Below are positions 6,976 to 14,596 of a stretch of DNA of 36,631 nucleotides, one piece after another; the stretch's first letter is position 1; each line of letters opens with the position of its first letter. The notes under the pieces were generated by a model that saw only the letters and a program-made list of their open reading frames with translations, did no database searches and had not been told where the DNA came from. The DNA is from Candidatus Gemmiger faecavium (GTDB lineage Bacteria; Bacillota; Clostridia; Oscillospirales; Ruminococcaceae): assembly GCA_019114415.1 (NCBI GenBank), contig DXFO01000050.1:1-36631 (forward strand). The letters run 5' to 3'. Made by a program: the position numbers and the translations under genes.

Positions 6976-9900
6976 TCAGTAGGTGGTCAACGTGGTGCCG
7001 GGATAGTAGTGGAGCAGGATGTCCTGATAGCTCCACCCGTTCTGGGCATAGCCGACGGCGCCCCACTGGCTCATGCCGCAGCCGTGACCGTAGCCGTACA
7101 CGTCAAAGATGAAGCAGTCGGTGTTGGAATCGTAGGATACGGTAAAGCACTGGCTGCGCAGGCTGCGTCCGTCGACGCTCTGGCGGGCGAGCAAGGTCTC
7201 GCGGAACCAGGTGCCGCGGCAGGTGGTGTTGGGGCCTTCGTCCGGGCCGATCTGCATTTTGGTGACCCAGCCGTACTGGTTGGTAGACAAGATCTTGAAC
7301 CACTTGTTGGGGTCCACCCCGGACAGATCGATGCCCAGCACATCCAGGATGCGCTGCTGCACCGTGGCGCGGGAGAAGCGGGCCGTACCGGAAGTGGCGC
7401 CGTTGGTATGCCAGTTGGTCGCCGTGGTCTCGTCATAGGGGCTTTCCACGGCCTGAAGCCAGGCGCGCTCACCGCCCCACACATCGGCGGAGGATGCAGT
7501 GCCCTTGGAGGCTGATGCAAAGTACGGGGTAAAGCAGACGTTGCCATTGTATGTAATGAGAACGTGCGCGACCTCCTGGGCGGCGGCGGTGGCTGCCGCA
7601 CCGGGCGTGGTGCCTGCAACCGACGGATATCCGCCCTGGCTCAAGATCCAGCAATGGGCCGCCACGCACTGTGCCTTGTAGGCTTCGGCGGGGGCGTTGG
7701 GGCCAAGCTCGTTCTGTGCGATCATGGCCAGGCAGGTCACCAGGTCCATGGTCTGCTGGGTGCCGTTCATGGTAACGTTGATGGTCTCACCCTCAGTGGA
7801 GGAACCGCCGCCCGATCCGGAGGAATCCCCGCCGGAACTGCTGGAACCGCCGTCCGAAGAGGAGGAGTCGCCCCCCGTGCTGCTGTCAGAGCTGCTGGAA
7901 CTGCTGTCGGAACTTCCGCCCGAGTTGCCGCCCGTAATGCTGTCAATGGGGACTTCCTGCTCGGGCAGGGAACCTTCGGCGCCCTGGTTCAGGTCGGACT
8001 CGGAAGCGCCCGCCTCGCCTGCCTTGTCGGTCAGACCGGCCAGCAGCTTGTCCGCGCTGGTGATCAGGTTATCGGTCTGGTTCTGCAGGTCCTCAATGCT
8101 CTGCCCCAGATCAACGGAACTGGTGTCCTGCCCCGGCTGGCCTTCCTGATTGGGGGCCACCGTCTCGCTTCCCTCGGCGCCGTCCTCCTCACCGGAAGCC
8201 GTTGCCGTGCGGATGGTGCTGACACCGGCGTACCATTCCAGCTGGGTCTGCAGCAGGGATGCCGTGTCGGGCATCTCCTGCCCGGACGCCGCATACTGGG
8301 CGGCGGTCAGGAGGGGATTTTCCTGCATTTTGATGGGAGCCGCCGCAAGCTGGGCGTTCTCCCCTTCCTCGATGAGGCGGCCCGTCACGCAGAGGTTGAT
8401 GCCGTCCACATCCGACGCCGCGACCAGCGTCAGGAACTTGGAGCCGTCCTCCACGTCGATGTCGGTATCGTACAGAGAACGCATATGCGCCCCCAGCACA
8501 AAGGACAGGTAGTCGGAATAGGAGGACAGGTCGCTGTAACCGGCGGGGTCAAAGCCGCCGTCCTCCGCCAGGTCCTGATAATAGACGGCCATGACCTTGT
8601 AGCGGTAGGTGCCGTCAGCCAGATACAGGGTAAAGCCGGCGTTGTCCCGCATGGTATCCAGGCTGGTGATGTCCGCGATGGAAACGCTGTCCAGATCCAG
8701 CACTGTGTTGGAAGCCGATGCGGAACCCAGATAGCTGGTCCCCCGGATCTGAGGACGGGCCTCGGCGGCGTCCTCGGAGGTAGCCCCGGTGGTGTAGACC
8801 AGCTGTCCCTCCCAGCCCGGGAAGGCCAGGTAGCCTACCACGTTTTCTTTCTTCTGCTGAGCGCTGGCCAGGTATTCCCCGGCGCTCTCGTCAAACTGGG
8901 CGGTGCCGTAGCCCTTAGGGGACGGTTTGCTGCCGATATGGTTGCTGAAATAGTACCAAAGCCCCACGGCCCCCGCCAGAATCAGAACAAGGAACAGCAC
9001 GAACACGACGGTCATGGTCCTGCGCTGTTTGCGCTCCGCCCGCTCAATGGCGGCCAGACTGCGGTTTTTGGCCGGGTTCAGCACGTCGTCGGGAGAACCG
9101 GAGTCATAAAGCTGTTTGGCTGCGGCCTGGAAGTCCTCCAGGCTGCGGGGTTCCTGGGCGTCGTCCGCCTGCTGGGCGGCGCGGATGGTCTCCGGGTCCA
9201 GGGAGGCGGTAAAATCGGGGATGTCGTCATCCAGAATGGAATGCTGGCGGGTGCGGGAGGCATCCTGACCCGCACCGGTCACTCCGGTGGGGATCTGAAC
9301 AGTTCCGGTGGCCTGAGACGGAGCAGGGCGCGCCGTGCCGGCGGAACGGGTCTGGCCCGCGCGGGCCGCCCGGTAAGCCGCGGCATTCTGTGCGCCGCCG
9401 GTGGTGAAGGTCAGCGGCGTCTCCCCTTCGTCGCCGGGGGTCTGGGCCGAAGCCGAAGCCCGGGGACGGGGTACCGATGCGTCGATGTCCGTGGGGGTCT
9501 CAAAGGTGATGGTCCCGGTGGGGGCAGCAGTCCGGGCGCCCGCCATGACGGGTTCTGCCCGGTCGGCGGTGTCGTTCCAGTCCTGCTCCGCCGCAGCCCA
9601 GGCGGACGCCGCCACCGAGGCCGCGTTATCCGGCGTGGGGCGTTTGGACGCCGCCTTGGACGCTGCACGCGCCGCCGAAGCGCCCACCGCAGCGGCGGCA
9701 GCCATTTTGGCGGCTTTGGGGATCTGGGCAGTATCAAAGTCCAGCATGGGTTCAAAATCGGCTTTCGTGCCGGTGTTGGACCGGGAACGCCGCCGCAGGG
9801 AGAACCGGGTGGTATCCCCGGGCTTTTGCTGCCCGGCCTGGGACACAAGCAGCAGCGGCCGCTCATGCCCGGGGCGGAACTGGATGGTCCCCTGGCTGAA

Positions 9901-10578
9901 CTTGAGCCCCAGCGCGCGGCGGCGCGCCAGGTCCAGGATGTTGTTGCCGATGGCGGCGTCACTCATTTCCGGGGTGACGGCACAGGCCACCGCGCCCCGC
10001 TTATCGCACAAAAGCACAAAGGGGGCCTGTCCCACCGTGGCGGGCATATACATGGCGGCGTAATCCGCCTGGCCCACCTGCAGAGCGGCCTGGGCGCGCC
10101 CGGCGGCGGCCTGAAGCACATCGCCGGGGAATTTTTTCATCAGGGCCTGGGGGGTGGTGATCCTGCGCGCCGCTGCCGCGTTGGCATAGGTCTGGGTGCC
10201 GAAATCAAATACCGCCTCGCTGTGGTCCAGCGGCTGCAGCAGATTGCCCAGCAGGCGGCCGGTGGTCTCGTCCGCCGCAACGATCAGGCGGCGCTTTTTG
10301 ACCAGGGCGTCCAGCGCGGCCTGGGCCAGGCTGATCTCCCCCATACCGTAAAAGGCATCGCCGAAACGGGCGCGCAGCTTTTGCGCCCACTTGTCGCAGT
10401 GTTCGTCCGCCATTGCCTGTGTGGGGGCCGATGCCTGCACGCAGACGGCAAATTCTCCGTCACGCTCCAGCAGGCGCAGCCCCGGGCATCCGTCGTCCTG
10501 CGCCGCGCGCAGAATGGACGTGACCTCCGCCGAGGTCAGGCCGAACACGCGCAGAATACGCAGTTGTGTCGACACCAT
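6976..10578 (-). CDS. CinA-like / transmembrane / sortase-like / SpoIID fusion protein
   Basis: A 1200-residue membrane protein. Residues 5-80 align with the KH-like linker domain of CinA (RILRVFG, GEFAVCVQASAPT, LRARFGDAFYG). Residues 84-225 align with the CinA-C/PncC amidohydrolase domain. The nucleophile motif ESCTGG is DETTGR (103-108), the conserved Lys after the YANAA stretch is Ala, and the TGIAGPGG loop is gone, so it is presumably inactive. A 275-residue Ala/Pro/Thr-rich linker follows. A basic stretch then precedes one TM helix (521-544), predicting an N-in topology. Residues 575-740 resemble class B sortase without its His and Cys. A Ser/Gly linker (883-930) leads to a SpoIID lytic transglycosylase domain (940-1200) with NELG (Glu957) and GHGCGMSQWGAVG. 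It has a GGAGG start site and lies 75 bases after cinA. The SpoIID part is certain, the CinA part strong, the sortase part probable. Confidence 0.9.
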   Translation of the reverse strand: MVSTQLRILRVFGLTSAEVTSILRAAQDDGCPGLRLLERDGEFAVCVQASAPTQAMADEHCDKWAQKLRARFGDAFYGMGEISLAQAALDALVKKRRLIVAADETTGRLLGNLLQPLDHSEAVFDFGTQTYANAAAARRITTPQALMKKFPGDVLQAAAGRAQAALQVGQADYAAMYMPATVGQAPFVLLCDKRGAVACAVTPEMSDAAIGNNILDLARRRALGLKFSQGTIQFRPGHERPLLLVSQAGQQKPGDTTRFSLRRRSRSNTGTKADFEPMLDFDTAQIPKAAKMAAAAAVGASAARAASKAASKRPTPDNAASVAASAWAAAEQDWNDTADRAEPVMAGARTAAPTGTITFETPTDIDASVPRPRASASAQTPGDEGETPLTFTTGGAQNAAAYRAARAGQTRSAGTARPAPSQATGTVQIPTGVTGAGQDASRTRQHSILDDDIPDFTASLDPETIRAAQQADDAQEPRSLEDFQAAAKQLYDSGSPDDVLNPAKNRSLAAIERAERKQRRTMTVVFVLFLVLILAGAVGLWYYFSNHIGSKPSPKGYGTAQFDESAGEYLASAQQKKENVVGYLAFPGWEGQLVYTTGATSEDAAEARPQIRGTSYLGSASASNTVLDLDSVSIADITSLDTMRDNAGFTLYLADGTYRYKVMAVYYQDLAEDGGFDPAGYSDLSSYSDYLSFVLGAHMRSLYDTDIDVEDGSKFLTLVAASDVDGINLCVTGRLIEEGENAQLAAAPIKMQENPLLTAAQYAASGQEMPDTASLLQTQLEWYAGVSTIRTATASGEEDGAEGSETVAPNQEGQPGQDTSSVDLGQSIEDLQNQTDNLITSADKLLAGLTDKAGEAGASESDLNQGAEGSLPEQEVPIDSITGGNSGGSSDSSSSSSDSSTGGDSSSSDGGSSSSGGDSSGSGGGSSTEGETINVTMNGTQQTMDLVTCLAMIAQNELGPNAPAEAYKAQCVAAHCWILSQGGYPSVAGTTPGAAATAAAQEVAHVLITYNGNVCFTPYFASASKGTASSADVWGGERAWLQAVESPYDETTATNWHTNGATSGTARFSRATVQQRILDVLGIDLSGVDPNKWFKILSTNQYGWVTKMQIGPDEGPNTTCRGTWFRETLLARQSVDGRSLRSQCFTVSYDSNTDCFIFDVYGYGHGCGMSQWGAVGYAQNGWSYQDILLHYYPGTTLTTY

Positions 10579-10653
10579 GGTAACACCTCCAAAGTCATTG
10601 CTTGGGTTGGGTTCGGGTATCCGCCGCCCCCATGGAACGGCGGGAAGTATTCA

Positions 10654-11961
10654 TCAAAAATCCAGGGTCTCGGGGCTGGTCAGACAGTCGGAATCGGTCA
10701 GGAGCGCATCCGGCACTTCCAGCCCCAGCGCCATGCGGCGCAAAAGATCCAGGGCATACAATGCGGCTCGGGTGCGGATGATGGCCCGCTCCCGGTAGCC
10801 GCCCAGCGTCAGGCGCATGACCCATACTTTGCCGCTGCGCCCGTCGGCGCCCGCCAGGTAGACGGTGCCCACCGGTTTGCCAGGCAGGGCTCCGCCGGGG
10901 CCGGCAATGCCGGTGATGCCCACCGCCAGCTCGGCGCCGGAGGCACGCTGTGCCCCCAGAGCCATGGCCGCGGCCACAGGCCCCGACACCACGTTGAAGC
11001 GTTCGATCAACGCCGGGGCCACCCCCAGCAGGGCGGTCTTGGCGGCCTCGGCATAGGTGACGAAGCCGTAACCGAATACCTCGCTGGAGCCGGGAACGTT
11101 GGTCAGCTTTTCGGCAATGAGACCGCCGGTGCAGCTTTCCGCCGTGGCGGCGTGGAGCCCCTGCTCCCGCAGGGCGCGGACCACGGTGTATTCCAGTCCC
11201 GGCACATCCACGTCGTAAGCGTTATCTCCCAGACGCTGGCGCAGGCGAGCCACCGCGGCGTCACAGGCGGCCTGGGCCGATGCTTCGTCCGGTTCCCGGG
11301 CGGTGACGCGGATCTCGCTCTCCCCTACCTTGCAGTAGATGGCCACCGTGGGGTTCTCGCTGTCGAACAGTTCCCCCACCTTGGAGGCGATGCTGCTCTC
11401 TCCGCCCAGCACCCGCAGCGTCCGGCTGCGGATGGTGCAGTTCTGTCCTGCTTCCAGCCGGGGGCGGATCTGTTCCGCCCACATGGCCTTCATCTCCCGG
11501 GGAACGCCGGGCATGAGCACGGCACAGTGGCCGTTTTCGTCCTCAAACCAGGCGCCGGGGGCAGTGCCGTGGGCGTTGGGCAGCTTATGCCCTTTCACCG
11601 GGACCATGGCCTGTTTGCGGTTGTTGGGGGTGGGACGGCGGTTGGTCCGGGCAAAGAAATCCACGATCTTCTGCCATTCTTCCTCGTCAAAGCGCAGGGT
11701 ATCGCCAAAGGCTTCGGCCACCGTCTCCTTGGTCAGGTCGTCCTCGGTGGGACCAAGGCCGCCGGAAAAGACCAGCAGCTCACTGCGGTCCTTCGCCTCC
11801 CGCACCAGGTCCCGCAGGCGTCCCACGTTATCCCCGATGACATGCTGGTGCAGCACGCTGATGCCCAGCTCGGCCAGTTCCCGGCTCAAAAACTGCGCGT
11901 TGGTGTTGACGATGTCCCCCAGCAGCAGTTCCGTGCCTACGCAAATGATCTCGGCGTTCAA
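10654..11961 (-). CDS. cinA: CinA, pyrophosphatase / nicotinamide-nucleotide amidase
   Basis: Two-domain CinA: the N-terminal COG1058 domain hydrolyses ADP-ribose-type pyrophosphates and the C-terminal PncC domain deamidates NMN for NAD recycling. In 435 residues: MoeA-like N-domain (AEIICVGTELLLGDIVNTNA, VFSGGLGPTEDDLT, LPGVPREM-like LMPGVPREM); KH-like domain at about 178-250; CinA-C at 255-410 with intact AESCTGG (Ser276), YAEAAK (Lys308) and TGIAGPGGALPGKPVGTVY. The start is a TTG with GGGAGG nine bases upstream; no ATG is in register nearby. It is third in the desulfurase-thiI-cinA-fusion run, 18 bases after thiI. A tail of about 25 residues after the last helix is not part of the usual domain. 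Confidence 0.96.
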   Translation of the reverse strand: MNAEIICVGTELLLGDIVNTNAQFLSRELAELGISVLHQHVIGDNVGRLRDLVREAKDRSELLVFSGGLGPTEDDLTKETVAEAFGDTLRFDEEEWQKIVDFFARTNRRPTPNNRKQAMVPVKGHKLPNAHGTAPGAWFEDENGHCAVLMPGVPREMKAMWAEQIRPRLEAGQNCTIRSRTLRVLGGESSIASKVGELFDSENPTVAIYCKVGESEIRVTAREPDEASAQAACDAAVARLRQRLGDNAYDVDVPGLEYTVVRALREQGLHAATAESCTGGLIAEKLTNVPGSSEVFGYGFVTYAEAAKTALLGVAPALIERFNVVSGPVAAAMALGAQRASGAELAVGITGIAGPGGALPGKPVGTVYLAGADGRSGKVWVMRLTLGGYRERAIIRTRAALYALDLLRRMALGLEVPDALLTDSDCLTSPETLDF

Positions 11962-11979
11962 AATACGCCCGCCTCCCTG

Positions 11980-13173
11980 TTAAAATTCCGGTTCGTCCCC
12001 GATCTGGATGGGGATCTTCTCCACATTGGCGGCTGCTTCGGCCTCCAGTTCCTCCAGCCCGGGCATGGCCGCCTCGGCGGCTTCGATCTCCGCCAGGGAA
12101 GGCCGGGTCTTGGGATGGGGCGGGGTGAAAATGGTGCAGCAGTCCTCGTACGGCTCGATGGAAGTCTCAAAGGTGCCGATCTCCCGGGACCGGGCAATGA
12201 TCTCGGTCTTGTCCATGCCGATGCAGGGACGCAGCACCGGCAGGCTCTGGGCCGCGTCGGTGCAGGCCAGGGCGGGCAGCGTCTGGCTGGCCACCTGGGC
12301 CAGGCTCTCACCGGTGATGAGGGCCTCCATGCCGGTGGTGTCCGCCACCCGCTTGGCAATGCGCAGCATGCTGCGGCGCATCAGGACGGTGAACAGCACA
12401 TCGGGGGCGTTGTCCCGTATATACTCCTGGGGCTTGGTGTACGGCACCACGAACAGCACGCAGTTGCCGGTATACTCGCTGATGAGCCGGGCCAGCGACA
12501 CCACCTTGAGCTTGGCACGCAGGCTGGTGTAGGGCGGCGAAGCAAAGTGGATGTGATGCAGCGCCAGACCACGCCGGGCCATGCACCAGGCCGCCACGGG
12601 GCTGTCGATGCCGCCGGACAGCAGGTTGAGGGCACGGCCGCTGGTCCCCACGGGCAGGCCGCCCGCACCGGGGACCTTGGGGCCGTGGATATATGCGCCG
12701 AAGTCCCGGATCTCCACCATGATCTCCAGCTGGGGATTGTGGACATCCACCCGCAGGTAGGGGTGTTTGGACAGCAGGAAGGCCCCCAGTTCCCGGCAAA
12801 GTTCCGGGCTCTTCATGGGGAAGGTCTTGTCCGAGCGCTTGGCCTCCACCTTGAAGGTCTTGATACCCCGCAGGGTCTGGCCCAGGTAGGCTTCGGCGGT
12901 GGCGCAGATGCTGTCAAAGTCCTTGTCGCAGACGGCGGCACGGCTGAGCTTGACGATGCCGAACACCTTGGAAACACGGCGGAACACCTCGTCCATATCG
13001 ATGTCGTCCGACTTGGGCTGGATGAAAACGGTGCTCTGGGCCTGACGGATGTTGAACTCCCCCAGGTCGGCAAGACGGCCGCGGATGGCCTTGGACAGCT
13101 TGGCCTCAAAGGTTCCGCGGTTGAGGCCTTTCAGGGTCATTTCGCCCTGGTAAGCCAGAATGATCTCTTTCAT
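11980..13173 (-). CDS. thiI: tRNA 4-thiouridine synthetase ThiI (no rhodanese domain)
   Basis: ThiI adenylates U8 of tRNA and inserts sulfur to make s4U. The 397 residues comprise the N-terminal ferredoxin-like and THUMP domains (to about 165) and a PP-loop domain with SGGIDSPVAAW (185-195). The conserved YEDCCTIFTPPHPKT segment (about 342-356) carries the conserved Cys. There is no C-terminal rhodanese domain, as in Bacillus ThiI. Sulfur is therefore probably delivered directly by the adjacent cysteine desulfurase, 36 bases upstream in the same run. The ATG at 13173 (MKEIILAYQGEMTLKG) matches family starts. A TTG three codons earlier is possible but lies too close to the AAAGG motif. Confidence 0.95.
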   Translation of the reverse strand: MKEIILAYQGEMTLKGLNRGTFEAKLSKAIRGRLADLGEFNIRQAQSTVFIQPKSDDIDMDEVFRRVSKVFGIVKLSRAAVCDKDFDSICATAEAYLGQTLRGIKTFKVEAKRSDKTFPMKSPELCRELGAFLLSKHPYLRVDVHNPQLEIMVEIRDFGAYIHGPKVPGAGGLPVGTSGRALNLLSGGIDSPVAAWCMARRGLALHHIHFASPPYTSLRAKLKVVSLARLISEYTGNCVLFVVPYTKPQEYIRDNAPDVLFTVLMRRSMLRIAKRVADTTGMEALITGESLAQVASQTLPALACTDAAQSLPVLRPCIGMDKTEIIARSREIGTFETSIEPYEDCCTIFTPPHPKTRPSLAEIEAAEAAMPGLEELEAEAAANVEKIPIQIGDEPEF

Positions 13174-13209
13174 AATTGGCAACTACCTTTTCTTTTATTA
13201 CTCTTGTGT

Positions 13210-14367
13210 TCAGATATGCTGCAGTTCGGCCAGGCCGGTGCGCAGCGCAGCCAGCAGAGCGTCCACGTCGGCTTCGTCGTTGTCGGCGCAGAAGCTGACC
13301 CGCAGGGCCGTGGCGATGGCCGCGGCGTCGCAGCCCATGGCCTGCAGGGTGTGGCTGGGCTCGCCCTTGTCGCAGGCGCTGCCCCCCGACACATAGATCC
13401 TGCGGTCACTGAGATAGGTGATGAAGGTCTGGCTGTTGACGCAGTTGGTGGAGAAGTTGAGCACCTCCGGCACGCCGTCCTCCGGGGAGTGGATGGTCAC
13501 CCCGGGCAGCTCCGCCAGACCCGCCCGCAGCCGGGCATTGAGGGCAGCCGCCGCTTTTGCGTTGGCGGCGATCTTTTTGGTGCCCTGCTCTGCCGCCACG
13601 CCCAGGCCCACCGCATAGGGCAGGTTCTCGGTGCCGGGACGGATGCCCCGCTCCTGATGTCCGCCCAGGTAGGGCGGCACCAGATGCTGACGCTGGTTCT
13701 CACACAGGTACAGCGCGCCGATGCCCTTGGGGGCATGAACCTTGTGGCCGGACACCGCCAGGGTGTCCACATGGGAAAGGCTCTTCATGTTGAGGGGGAT
13801 GCGCAGCCACGCCTGCACCGCGTCCACATGGACGGCGGTCCGGCTGTTCTTGGCCTTGACCCCGTCGGCAAAGCGCTTGATGTCCTGCAAAGCGCCCGTC
13901 TCATTGTTGACCGCCATGCAGCAGGCCAGTACGGTGTTTTTGTCCACGGCGGCGACCAGGCGGTCCACGTTCAGGCGGCCGTCGGCTTCGGGCAGAATTT
14001 CCACCACCTCAAAACCCTGGTCTTTCAAAGCGCGGATGGGGCGCTGGACGCTGGGATGCTCAAAGCCGGTGACTACGATTTTATTTCCCCAGGCCTTGCG
14101 GGCCATGGCCGCGCCCAGGATGGCAATGTTATTGCTCTCGCTGCCGCAGGCGGTGAAATAAATTTCTTTTGCGGCACAGCCCAGGCTGCGGGCGACCTTG
14201 CTCCGGGCGGAGGCCAGCTGCTGCTCGGCCAGGATCGCCGGCTCATACAGGCTGGACGGGTTGGCCCAGCAGTTTCGCACCGTGCGGTCGATGGCATCCG
14301 CCACCGCCGGGTCCACCATGGTGGTGGCGGCGTTGTCCAGATAATGCAGTTCGGCGTTTGTTCGCAT
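13210..14367 (-). CDS. Cysteine desulfurase (NifS/IscS family), ThiI partner
   Basis: A PLP enzyme converting cysteine to alanine plus an enzyme persulfide. In 385 residues: N-terminal YLDNAATTMVDP, FTACGSESNN, the cofactor His region TGFEHPSVQRP, NNETGALQDI, HVDAVQAWLRIPLN, the Schiff-base Lys in SGHK (209), GIRPGTENLP and the active-site Cys332 in SGGSACDKGEPSHTL. It directly precedes thiI, matching the dedicated desulfurase-ThiI pairs of Firmicutes (NifZ-ThiI in Bacillus). A role in s4U formation is thus more likely than general Fe-S assembly. The ATG at 14367 is chosen because homology starts at once. The frame is open further upstream, but that part covers the promoter. Confidence 0.94.
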   Translation of the reverse strand: MRTNAELHYLDNAATTMVDPAVADAIDRTVRNCWANPSSLYEPAILAEQQLASARSKVARSLGCAAKEIYFTACGSESNNIAILGAAMARKAWGNKIVVTGFEHPSVQRPIRALKDQGFEVVEILPEADGRLNVDRLVAAVDKNTVLACCMAVNNETGALQDIKRFADGVKAKNSRTAVHVDAVQAWLRIPLNMKSLSHVDTLAVSGHKVHAPKGIGALYLCENQRQHLVPPYLGGHQERGIRPGTENLPYAVGLGVAAEQGTKKIAANAKAAAALNARLRAGLAELPGVTIHSPEDGVPEVLNFSTNCVNSQTFITYLSDRRIYVSGGSACDKGEPSHTLQAMGCDAAAIATALRVSFCADNDEADVDALLAALRTGLAELQHI

Positions 14368-14464
14368 ACCTTGCGGTTCCTCTTTTCCCCTCGATTGCAC
14401 CGGGTCCTTCCGCAGGGCGGACAGCGTTCCGGCGCTTAAAAATGTACAAACCAATACAGAATAG

Positions 14465-14493
14465 ATTATACACGTTTGCCGGAGCAAACACAA
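14465..14493 (-). promoter_or_regulatory. σA promoter of the desulfurase-thiI-cinA-SpoIID run
   Basis: On the reverse strand TTGTGT (14488-14493), 17 bases, then a perfect TATAAT (14465-14470) about 98 bases before the desulfurase start. It is the only convincing promoter I find for the four genes down to 6976. Confidence 0.7.
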
Positions 14494-14532
14494 GGATGCG
14501 CAGAGTGAAAAATATTGTACCGCGTACAAAAT

Positions 14533-14573
14533 GCCCGCCGGGGCGCAAGGGAGATCCCTGCGTCCCGGCGGGC
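14533..14573 (-). terminator. Terminator after the aldo/keto reductase gene
   Basis: A long GC-rich stem (14533-14551 with 14554-14573, nearly perfect) has ATTTTGT after it on the reverse strand, 24 bases past the reductase stop. On the + side it is followed by GGCAGTTTTT. Confidence 0.7.
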
Positions 14574-14596
14574 GGCAGTTTTTGGAAAGTCAGCGG

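Noticed and set aside
10654..11961. A competence locus because of the name of cinA
   Set aside because: cinA is widespread as an NAD-metabolism gene; no recA or com genes are visible nearby.
7564..14439. A 2291-codon open frame on the + strand
   Set aside because: It lies exactly opposite the SpoIID fusion, cinA, thiI and desulfurase genes. High GC with strong third-position bias keeps this antisense frame free of stops. Its translation is Gly/His/Gln/Arg-rich with no family motifs and no ribosome binding site.
14368..14529. An N-terminal extension of the cysteine desulfurase
   Set aside because: The frame is open, but it covers the -10/-35 promoter. Family homology begins right after the ATG at 14367.
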